Positions 19,718 to 26,298 of a DNA stretch of 64,000 nucleotides are shown here, piece after piece. Both the position numbers and the translations under genes were made by a program. The notes beneath the pieces are model-generated. The model was given only the letters and a program-made list of their open reading frames with translations. It searched no databases and was not told the origin of the DNA. Source of the stretch: Rhodococcus sp. W8901 (GTDB lineage Bacteria > Actinomycetota > Actinomycetes > Mycobacteriales > Mycobacteriaceae); assembly GCF_013348805.1 (NCBI RefSeq), contig NZ_CP054690.1, positions 4,278,001-4,342,000 on the forward strand, written 5' to 3'. The first letter of the stretch is position 1; the number at the start of each line of letters is the position of its first letter.

Positions 19718-21315
19718 GCACCGACAAGACCCCTGTGAACATCAGCCCCGCCCGCGCACTGCAGTCGCTGGGCCGACTGCACGGCGCCAACACCGCCCTC
19801 ATCTACGAGGGCCAGGAGCTGAACTACCGCGAGCTCACCGCGCGCGTGCACTCGGCGGCGCTGGCGCTGCACGCGACGGGCGTCCGCAAGGGCGACCGGG
19901 TGGGCTACCTCGGCCTCAACAGCCCGACCTTCCTCGTGAGCTACCTCGCGTCGGCGTGGGTTGGCGCGGTCTTCGTGCCGGTCAACTTCCGGCTCGCTTC
20001 CGCCGAAATCGCCTACCAGCTGGGCGATTTCGGACCGCGCGTGCTGGTCGTCGAGCCCGGCCACATGCCGCTGGTCGACGAGATCGACCCGGCGGTGCTT
20101 CCGCCGCGGCTCATCGCGGTCGACAACGACGACGCGGTGCCGCTGACCGACGAGCCGTCCGAGCGCTGGGAGAAGCTGACAGCCGCACTTGCACGGGGCG
20201 CGGCACTCGAGGTGGAACTCACCCCGCTCCCCCGCTTCGCGGACGACCTGGCCGCGCTGATGTACACGTCGGGTACGACCGGCCGCCCCAAGGGCGTCAT
20301 GCTCACGCACGGCAACATCTGGTGGAACTCGTTCAACGTGGACTCCGTGGTGGACACCAACCGCCGCGACGTGAACCTCGCGGTGGCGCCGCTGTTCCAC
20401 ATCGGGTGCCTCAACTCGTTCACGCTGCGCAGCCTCGCCCGCGGCGGTGCGACGCTGGTGCGCCGCACGTTCGACCCGGCCCGCACGCTCGCCGACCTGG
20501 TGGAGTACAAGATCAACACGATCTTCGCGGTGCCGGCCATGTTCTCGGCGATCGCCCAGTTGCCGCACTTCGCGGACGCGGACCTCTCGCACCTGCGCTC
20601 GGCGATCGTTGCCGGCGCGCCGGTGCCGCCCAGCCTGGTCAAGGAATACGGCCACCACGGTGTCGCGCTGCAGCAGGCGTGGGGCCTGACCGAGACGGCG
20701 CCGTTCGCGACGTCACTGCCGCCCGAGCGCACGCTCGAGCGGGCGTCGTCGGCGGGTCTGCCGATGCCGTTCACGGAGATCAAGATCGTCGATCCGGTGA
20801 CCGGTGCAACGCTCACCGAGCCCAACGCGGCCGGCGAGATCTGCGTGCGCGGACCGAACGTCACCCCGGGCTACTGGGCCAACCAGAAGGCCACGGACGC
20901 GGCGTTCGATGCCGAGAACTGGTTCCACTCGGGTGACCTCGGCTGCCTCGACGAGGAGGGATTCCTCTACATCGTCGACCGGATCAAGGACATGGTCATC
21001 ACGGGCGGCGAGAACGTCTACCCGGCCGAGGTCGAACGGGTGCTCGTCGAGTACCCGGGCGTGACCGACGCGGCCGTCGTCGGCGCCCCGGACCCCAAGT
21101 GGGGCGAGATCGTCGTCGCGGTCCTCGTCGTGTCGACCGACACCGATCCGACGCTCGAGGAGATCCGCGAGTTCACCAGCGAGCGCCTCGCGCGGTACAA
21201 GCTCCCCAAGGAGCTGCTGGTGCTGGACTCGCTGCCGCGCAACGGATCCGGAAAGCTCGACAAGGTCTCGCTGCGCAAGCTGGCCGCCGACGGCCACGGC
21301 TCGCTGAGCCGATGA
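19714..21315 (+). CDS. AMP-forming acyl-CoA synthetase (long-chain/aromatic acid CoA ligase family)
   Basis: A 533-residue ANL-superfamily enzyme. The ATP-binding motif is YTSGTTGRPKGVM; the adenylation core includes QQAWGLTETAPF and LGCLDEEGFLYIVDRIKDM; the catalytic lysine region near the end is LPRNGSGKLDK. It makes an acyl-CoA from a carboxylic acid and ATP. Its presence in the dioxygenase operon suggests that the substrate or a side-chain product is activated to a CoA thioester, for example cinnamate or phenylpropionate. The substrate is inference. GTG 19714 overlaps the SDR stop. Confidence 0.88.
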   Translation: MSTDKTPVNISPARALQSLGRLHGANTALIYEGQELNYRELTARVHSAALALHATGVRKGDRVGYLGLNSPTFLVSYLASAWVGAVFVPVNFRLASAEIAYQLGDFGPRVLVVEPGHMPLVDEIDPAVLPPRLIAVDNDDAVPLTDEPSERWEKLTAALARGAALEVELTPLPRFADDLAALMYTSGTTGRPKGVMLTHGNIWWNSFNVDSVVDTNRRDVNLAVAPLFHIGCLNSFTLRSLARGGATLVRRTFDPARTLADLVEYKINTIFAVPAMFSAIAQLPHFADADLSHLRSAIVAGAPVPPSLVKEYGHHGVALQQAWGLTETAPFATSLPPERTLERASSAGLPMPFTEIKIVDPVTGATLTEPNAAGEICVRGPNVTPGYWANQKATDAAFDAENWFHSGDLGCLDEEGFLYIVDRIKDMVITGGENVYPAEVERVLVEYPGVTDAAVVGAPDPKWGEIVVAVLVVSTDTDPTLEEIREFTSERLARYKLPKELLVLDSLPRNGSGKLDKVSLRKLAADGHGSLSR

Positions 21316-21710
21316 GCACGCCGGGCTGGCCGCTCACGTACGGCGTCAACGACGGTGACGCTCCGGTCGAGGTCCGCGCGCGGTACGCCGTGCGCGGGCC
21401 GCTCGGCAACGCGTACCCGGCCGGCATCGCCGACCTGGAGCTCGACATCCGTGGCCCGCGCGACGCCGAGACCCTGCGCGGGCTCGGGGAGCGGGTCCTT
21501 CGAGAGAACCCGGCCTGCCGACGCATCGTGCTGCCGGTCCCGGCCGGCGACCTGGCCGCGATCGCGTTCGCGGAGGACGCCGGGTTCCGGTACGTCGTCG
21601 ACGTCGACGTCCCGGGCGAGCGCCGGGGGATCACCGAGCTCTCCCTCCTGGTCATGGAGCCCGGCTGGGTCGCCGACGCGCCGACCGCCGTCGACGACCT
21701 CCCCCTCTGA
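21312..21710 (+). CDS. Small GNAT-like conserved protein at operon end
   Basis: A 132-residue protein whose start overlaps the ligase stop (ATGA). The central part RIVLPVPAGDLAAIAFAEDA, followed by GFRYVVDVDV, resembles the end of a GNAT acetyltransferase fold, where AIAFAEDAGF is the acetyl-CoA-binding helix. The N-terminal half is not recognisable as GNAT. Enzymatic role is unknown. It is the last gene before a terminator, so it probably serves the same pathway or its regulation. Confidence 0.65.
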   Translation: MSTPGWPLTYGVNDGDAPVEVRARYAVRGPLGNAYPAGIADLELDIRGPRDAETLRGLGERVLRENPACRRIVLPVPAGDLAAIAFAEDAGFRYVVDVDVPGERRGITELSLLVMEPGWVADAPTAVDDLPL

Positions 21711-21719
21711 TCACGCCGC

Positions 21720-21755
21720 ACGGGCGGTGGGATTCCACCGAATCCCACTGCCCGT
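21720..21755 (+). terminator. Terminator hairpin of the ring-dioxygenase operon
   Basis: ACGGGC (21720-21725) pairs with GCCCGT (21750-21755) and GTGGGATT (21727-21734) with AATCCCAC (21741-21748), with one mismatch between the two stems and a six-base loop. TCTTACGTTTT follows. It begins ten bases after the last stop. Confidence 0.8.
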
Positions 21756-21863
21756 CTTACGTTTTCGGGGCCTCCCGCGGCGCCCCCATACGAGACACCT
21801 TCCGGTACATCCGTCAGTGCGTCGCCCCGGGTGCCGGCCTCGACTCATCGATGTCACGCACTC

Positions 21864-21950
21864 CTACTGGCACTGGCACTGCAGATTCGACGTTACGGCC
21901 CATCCGCCTGCGAGCGCATCGCGGTACCAATTCAAGATCTCCTGCGCGTC
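21864..21950 (-). pseudogene. Possible remnant of a DUF222/HNH endonuclease gene
   Basis: The minus-strand reading gives AGGWAVTSNLQCQCQ followed by a stop. The intact DUF222/HNH gene at 36.2-37.9 kb has AGGWTIPSNLQCLCQ at its HNH motif, eleven of fifteen identical. In the remnant the essential following His residues are lost to the stop codon and upstream similarity fades quickly. The evidence is short, so this is tentative. Confidence 0.35.
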
Positions 21951-22249
21951 GGACGACACGATTCGTCGTGGTCTCCTCGCCGGAATCGACTCCGAACCCA
22001 TCGCAGCCCCGCCTTCCGACGCTGTCAGCGCACCTTCCCGAAACACCGACTGAGCGGCATCCCCCGATACTGCCCGTAGTTGTCGATCCGCGAGAATCGT
22101 GCGTGCAGGGCCACATCCGCGAACACCTGCAGGATCTGCTCCCGTGTCCTGACGGCAGGGCCCTATCGACTACCTCACACAAGCGCTCGCCCAAGCTCAT
22201 CCGGAAGCGAGTCACAGAAATCCCGGTATGCGGCCGGCACTGTTCGAAG

Positions 22250-23389
22250 CTATGGCCCGGGGTTGCCTGCCGGGCCGATGGACAGAAGGAGTCGGACGAG
22301 TTCGGCCTGGCGGTGCGTGGTGGTCTTCTCGAAGATGTGCTGAAGATGGGTTCTGACCGTGGTGGTCGAGACGGAGAGTTCCTCGGCGATCGGCCTCAAC
22401 CCATCGCCCTGAGCGACCCGCAGCGCAACCTCCGCCTCCGTGCTGGTGAGCGCGTACAGCCGGCGCAACATGGCGGTGTCCAATTTGGGTACGCGATCGG
22501 GGTCGTCGATCACCACGAGTGCGGTGGCCTTCGATGCGTCCAGTCCGATGGTTTCCTCGACGGTCTCCGCACTGAGAGGGACCACGTGAACTGCATATTC
22601 GCATCGTCCGGACGGGCGGGGGCAGGAGACTGAGCCTCCGGAGGAAACACCGTCGCCGTGTGCGTTCAGCGCGCGGTACATGAGAGAGCGGAGTTCTCGA
22701 TCAGAACGCGTGAGGGACGCTGAAATAGATCCCTGCCGATCGAGGTGAAGGCCGTCGCCGGAAACGAAGATTCTCTCGGCTGCGGTGTTGAGGTGCAGAA
22801 TCCGTGTGTCCGGTCCAATGATCACGATGCCGCGCGACACCTGCTCGAGCGCCGCGGACAGGTCGCGTTCACTCTGCGCAAGGTCCGCGAGTCTCGCTTG
22901 GGTGTGAATTGCCTGTTGTAGGTGCGGAATCAACTGTCGGAACGACGAAAGCCGATCGGTGGTTCCGAACGGTTCCGGGCCACGCTCGGCGGCAACTCCC
23001 AGCCACGCGGTGTTGCTACCGCTGGTCAGTCGGACGAACAGGCCGTCCTCGAAATGATTGGGGCGGCACCAGTCGGCGTAGAACTCCGTGTTCACGTGGG
23101 GGTAGATCAACTCGGTGCCGGTGTGAATGATGCCGATCGGAGCGCTTTCCACGACTTCTGCCACATAGTCGAGTCGACCGTAGTACTCGTTGTAGGCGGC
23201 TTGTGCGGAAGGCTCACCACCGACCTGCCAGTCGGCTCGTCGCTTGCTCCTCGACGACGTCAGCAGGCCGGAACCGTGACCGTCGAAGGCGCGTACGAGA
23301 CCGCGGAGTACCGAATTCCACTGTTCGGGAGCGAGGGCCGTCGCGTAGATGGCGGACACAAGGCGGGAGAATTCATCGACTCTGATCAT
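22250..23389 (-). CDS. LuxR-family transcriptional regulator
   Basis: A 379-residue protein with a C-terminal LuxR/GerE helix-turn-helix at about residues 315-375 (LTSTEAEVALRVAQGDGLRP, then IAEELSVSTTTVRTHLQHIF). The N-terminal 200 residues (starting MIRVDEFSRLVSAIYATALA) and a middle PAS-like region (GIVIIGPDTRILHLNTAAER) probably sense a signal. No receiver domain is seen. Start 23389 is preferred to an upstream in-frame start because AAGGGGTGG lies just before it. Targets are unknown; it is divergent from a small membrane protein gene. Confidence 0.85.
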   Translation of the reverse strand: MIRVDEFSRLVSAIYATALAPEQWNSVLRGLVRAFDGHGSGLLTSSRSKRRADWQVGGEPSAQAAYNEYYGRLDYVAEVVESAPIGIIHTGTELIYPHVNTEFYADWCRPNHFEDGLFVRLTSGSNTAWLGVAAERGPEPFGTTDRLSSFRQLIPHLQQAIHTQARLADLAQSERDLSAALEQVSRGIVIIGPDTRILHLNTAAERIFVSGDGLHLDRQGSISASLTRSDRELRSLMYRALNAHGDGVSSGGSVSCPRPSGRCEYAVHVVPLSAETVEETIGLDASKATALVVIDDPDRVPKLDTAMLRRLYALTSTEAEVALRVAQGDGLRPIAEELSVSTTTVRTHLQHIFEKTTTHRQAELVRLLLSIGPAGNPGP

Positions 23390-23782
23390 CGACCACCCCT
23401 TGTGGAGGTCGGGTGCACAGCACGGGGTTCTTCGATTATCGCCGATTTCGTCTGTTTGCACGAGGTCGAATTCGGCAATGAGTGATGTTCTGGTTCTGGG
23501 CCTTCGAGCACGAATCCGAATTACATCCGCTTTCGGGACGATCATGGACCCACATCTACCCTGAAGCGCTTAGGGAGTCGCGATGGGAGCCGATGAAAAC
23601 CCTTACTGGCCAATGCTTCCGGATGGATCTCGCTGGTGCACCTCACGTCGGACACCGACCGCTACCGCCAAACTCGAATCCGATCCGGTCGCTTGCACCG
23701 CAGTCGTCAACCATTACCAATGGCGGTCCCCAGGCCGCGAAATCGCGTCCATAAGTGACCCACTACACTCGAGGTGAGAATT
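23390..23782. promoter_or_regulatory. Divergent, lower-GC intergenic region upstream of the LuxR and membrane-protein genes
   Basis: 393 bases with reduced GC compared with neighbours, including ACATCCGCTTTCGGGACG and AATTCGGCAATGAGTGATG. It should hold the promoters of the LuxR gene and of the membrane-protein gene. It also contains a small possible gene described separately. Confidence 0.4.
23583..23777 (+). CDS. Possible small protein of 64 residues
   Basis: An ATG preceded by AGGGAG opens a reading frame starting MGADENPYWPMLPDGSRWCT. It is rich in Trp, Cys and Arg, has no recognised domain, and its third codon positions are not GC-rich as in neighbouring genes. It may be a recently acquired gene or a chance frame. 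Confidence 0.25.
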   Translation: MGADENPYWPMLPDGSRWCTSRRTPTATAKLESDPVACTAVVNHYQWRSPGREIASISDPLHSR

Positions 23783-24232
23783 GTGACATACGCCACTATG
23801 CCCATAAATGTGGCAACTCCCGACCAGGCCCATTTGCCGGCCACCCATGACCAGACCCGTCAGACAGTCACCCGATGGACGATCAGCGGTGTCGGAATCG
23901 CTCGGATCCTCTACGGCATCCTCCCCCTGGCACTCCTGGCCAACGGATTCGCGGCAGGTACCGGTATCGCGACCGCAGTACTCGCGACCATAGGGGTCGG
24001 GTTCGTCATCCAAGGCATCGCCATGACAGCGCTGGCGAGGGCGCTCACCGACATCGACGCCGCCGTGATCATCTCGGTCGTGCTCGATGCACTCGTCGCC
24101 GTCGTCGCGCTCGTGCTCATGGTCGCCGGATGGAACCAACTCACCGCTGCTGCAGGACTGGTAGTGCTCGGCGCGATGGCAGCGGCCACCGTCTCCGCTG
24201 TCATCGTCACTATGACGTCCACCCCGTTCTGA
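23783..24232 (+). CDS. Small four-helix membrane protein of unknown function
   Basis: About 149 residues. A hydrophilic N-terminal 40 residues are followed by four predicted membrane helices: GVGIARILYGILPLALLANG, TAVLATIGVGFVIQGIAMTA, AVIISVVLDALVAVVALVLM, and TAAAGLVVLGAMAAATVSAV. No conserved catalytic motif is visible. GTG 23783 is chosen because GAGGTGAG lies just upstream; GTG 23774 or ATG 23798 are possible. Nothing in the neighbourhood indicates a role. Confidence 0.6.
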   Translation: MTYATMPINVATPDQAHLPATHDQTRQTVTRWTISGVGIARILYGILPLALLANGFAAGTGIATAVLATIGVGFVIQGIAMTALARALTDIDAAVIISVVLDALVAVVALVLMVAGWNQLTAAAGLVVLGAMAAATVSAVIVTMTSTPF

Positions 24233-24654
24233 CGCGGGATCACCAGGCTCCGAGCGTCCCATGCCCTCCGATGGAGCGGAGGACCGGCGGCGCATCGAGG
24301 TAGTCGACACCAGCCGTCCGGCTTTCCGGCCAGTGTGATTACTGTCACCTGCACGATGCCGCCCGGATGACGTTCGTGGCGTCGCCGGGATCGACGCTGG
24401 AAGCACCGTGGCTGCAGTTTGCGATGATGGGTCGCTGGAGGAACCGACTCGACGCGGCGGAACCGGGTCAGGCTCGCCCGTTCGGCCACCCGACTCCGCC
24501 GGAACCCTCGTCCACGCGTACGTCGTCAGCGGCAGGATGCGAGTCGGCCAGGGTAACGAGCTCACCGATCTCCACCCCGGCGATGTAGTGACGATCGGCC
24601 CGATGGAGCAGGATCTGGGGACGAGGGGGCCCTAGAGTCGGAAGGCGGTTCGAC
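24233..24654. other. Region with no intact gene upstream of the IclR regulator
   Basis: 422 bases between the membrane-protein gene and the IclR gene. The second half contains a recognisable cupin fragment (entered separately). The first half (24233-24400) shows no coding signal on either strand that I can support. The promoter of the downstream catabolic operon must lie here. Confidence 0.45.
24480..24635 (+). pseudogene. Fragment of an XRE/cupin regulator gene
   Basis: The plus-strand reading VRPPDSAGTLVHAYVVSGRM, continuing RVGQGNELTDLHPGDVV, closely matches VRPADSAGTLIHAYVVSGKV, continuing RVGPTNELTNLTTGDFV, in the intact XRE/cupin gene at 41.8-42.4 kb: about 27 of 37 residues identical. 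The helix-turn-helix part and the last cupin strands are absent and there is no good start. It lies just before an IclR gene, as the intact copy lies beside another IclR gene, suggesting a duplicated regulatory module that decayed here. Confidence 0.7.
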
Positions 24655-25452
24655 ATGGCAGGTACTCCCCGGGAAGCCGGCCGAACCACAGCATCGCGCG
24701 TGCTCGCAATCCTGGAGGTATTCGGGGAGGATCCTGGCCCACACGCGTTGAGCACCATCGCGGCCGCGACGAGCATGCCGCTGACGACGGTTCATCGCCT
24801 GGTCGGCGAACTCGAGCAGTGGGGCGCACTGCTGCGCGGACCCGACGGCCGCTACCAGATCGGCATCCGGCTGTGGGAAATCGGTCAGAACGCCGGGCTC
24901 CGGCTCCGCGACATCGTCCATCCGCCGCTCCAGGACCTCTTCGATCTCACCCACGAGACCGTTCACTTCGTGGTGCGCCGCGGTACCGAAGTGATCTACG
25001 TCGATCGCATCTACGGAAGCAGACGCGTCCCCCGACTGGCGCGCGTCGGCAGCCGACTCCCCCTGCACCCGACCGCTGTCGGCAAGGTGCTCCTGGCATA
25101 CCAGGACCCGTGGTTCAGGGAGACGTACCTGGCCCACACTCTCGAGCGTCGCTCGAGATTCACGATCACCGAACCGGCGCGGCTCGCGCGCGAACTCGAC
25201 ACCATCCGTGAACAGGGCTACGCGAGGACCCAGGAGGAGATGGCCCTCGGGTCCTGTTCGGTGGCGATACCGGTCCGCGCGCCGAACGACGAAGTCGTCG
25301 CAGCGATCGGAATCGTGCTCCCGAGCAGCCGATCGGCCGACATTGCGCGCTTCCTTCCCCCACTCCGCGGCACCGGCGCGCGGCTGGAGAAGGTCTTCAA
25401 GGCTTTGCCGCAGCCCGTTGAACAGGCAATACGAACCTTCTGGCTCGGTTGA
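24655..25452 (+). CDS. IclR-family transcriptional regulator of the phosphophenol operon
   Basis: A 265-residue regulator. The N-terminal winged helix (residues about 10-70) contains TASRVLAILEVFGED and IAAATSMPLTTVHRLVGELE. The effector domain follows, with DPWFRETYLAHTLE and the usual C-terminal IPVRAPNDEVVAAIGIVLPS. It is in the same direction as, and 76 bases upstream of, the catabolic operon, so it likely controls it and possibly itself. The effector is probably a phenolic or a pathway intermediate (inference). GGAAGG precedes ATG 24655. Confidence 0.9.
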   Translation: MAGTPREAGRTTASRVLAILEVFGEDPGPHALSTIAAATSMPLTTVHRLVGELEQWGALLRGPDGRYQIGIRLWEIGQNAGLRLRDIVHPPLQDLFDLTHETVHFVVRRGTEVIYVDRIYGSRRVPRLARVGSRLPLHPTAVGKVLLAYQDPWFRETYLAHTLERRSRFTITEPARLARELDTIREQGYARTQEEMALGSCSVAIPVRAPNDEVVAAIGIVLPSSRSADIARFLPPLRGTGARLEKVFKALPQPVEQAIRTFWLG

Positions 25453-25467
25453 TTCCGTTCATCGGAA
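25453..25467. promoter_or_regulatory. Palindrome in the gap after the IclR gene, possible operator
   Basis: TTCCG-TTCAT-CGGAA is a perfect 5-5-5 inverted repeat that starts directly after the IclR stop codon and 62 bases before the first catabolic gene start. IclR regulators often bind such short palindromes near the genes they control. Binding is not proved; a random palindrome of this size is possible. Confidence 0.35.
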
Positions 25468-25528
25468 GATCCTGCTTGGCTGCGTCGCGGGCGGAAGCAA
25501 GAGTGGTCCACGTCATAAGGAGGACGAC

Positions 25529-26296
25529 ATGGAGACCGCCACCACACGGCACCGAGGCGACGCTGACGACACCGGCCTCCTCGGCAGGGACATCCGGGCT
25601 CTCGTTCCGGCGACCGGTGACGTTCCGCACCTGATCGACATGGACCCGCCTCAGGATCGCATCTGGCGGCGCGCTGCTCCGTACCTACGGGTACGGGACA
25701 ACGACGCCCACACCCTGTATGCCTTCGGCATCGCCCGCGCGCTACTCGACCAGGTACCGGGGGCGCGGCCCGAGATCGTGCTGCCGGCGATCCTGCTCCA
25801 CGACGTCGGGTGGTCGACGGTCCCGGAGGAACTGGTGCTGGAGGCGATCGCGCCACGGCCGCGGCACCCGGAACTGGTCCGCGTCCACGAGATCGAGGGC
25901 GCCGCGATCGCGCGGTCGATCCTCGGCGACCTCGGCACACCCGACACCGACATCGACGAGATCGCCGCAATCATCGACGGTCACGACAGCCGCCGCGAGG
26001 CCACAAGCCCCAGCGACGCGGTCGTCAAGGATGCCGACAAGCTCTGGCGGATCACACCGCACGGACTGGCCACCGTCGGCCGATGGTTCGGGCTCGCCCA
26101 GTCCGAGACGCTCCGACTCGTGGGGTCCCGAACCCACGCCCACCTGTGCACCGAACCGGCCCGAGTGATGGCTCGCGCGTTCGCCGCGATCGCGTCGACC
26201 GACGTGTCACCGCAGCTTCGCGAACTGTCTTCCGCCGCAACGAATACCTCAGACACCGCGCTCTACGAGCACCCGACACCCCGATTCCAGGAGTGA
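25529..26296 (+). CDS. HD-domain phosphohydrolase 1 (CreD-like)
   Basis: A 255-residue protein with the metal-binding pattern of HD hydrolases: H61, H91-D92 (ILLHDVGW), H120, H152-D153 (IIDGHDSR) and D168/D170 (VKDADKLW). In the C. glutamicum cre pathway an HD-type phosphohydrolase (CreD) removes phosphate from the oxidised aryl phosphate; the same role is proposed. AAGGAGG precedes ATG 25529, a very strong ribosome site, and the stop is two bases from the P450-fusion start. A second, distantly related HD gene lies at 33.0 kb in the same operon. Confidence 0.8.
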   Translation: METATTRHRGDADDTGLLGRDIRALVPATGDVPHLIDMDPPQDRIWRRAAPYLRVRDNDAHTLYAFGIARALLDQVPGARPEIVLPAILLHDVGWSTVPEELVLEAIAPRPRHPELVRVHEIEGAAIARSILGDLGTPDTDIDEIAAIIDGHDSRREATSPSDAVVKDADKLWRITPHGLATVGRWFGLAQSETLRLVGSRTHAHLCTEPARVMARAFAAIASTDVSPQLRELSSAATNTSDTALYEHPTPRFQE

Positions 26297-26298
26297 AC

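Larger units (their letters stand above)
21711..22249. other. Gene-poor stretch between the dioxygenase operon and a LuxR gene
   Basis: Apart from the terminator and a possible endonuclease remnant (entered separately) I see no supported gene in these 539 bases. A minus-strand open stretch of about 44 codons near 22033-22165 (containing SRIDNYGQYRGMPL) looks protein-like but has no start codon and is bounded by stops; it may be another decayed gene. Confidence 0.4.

Noticed and set aside
21851-22633. A 260-residue plus-strand frame over the gene-poor stretch and the end of the LuxR gene
   Set aside because: No domain, runs antisense into the LuxR HTH, low-complexity Pro/Arg/Ser composition.
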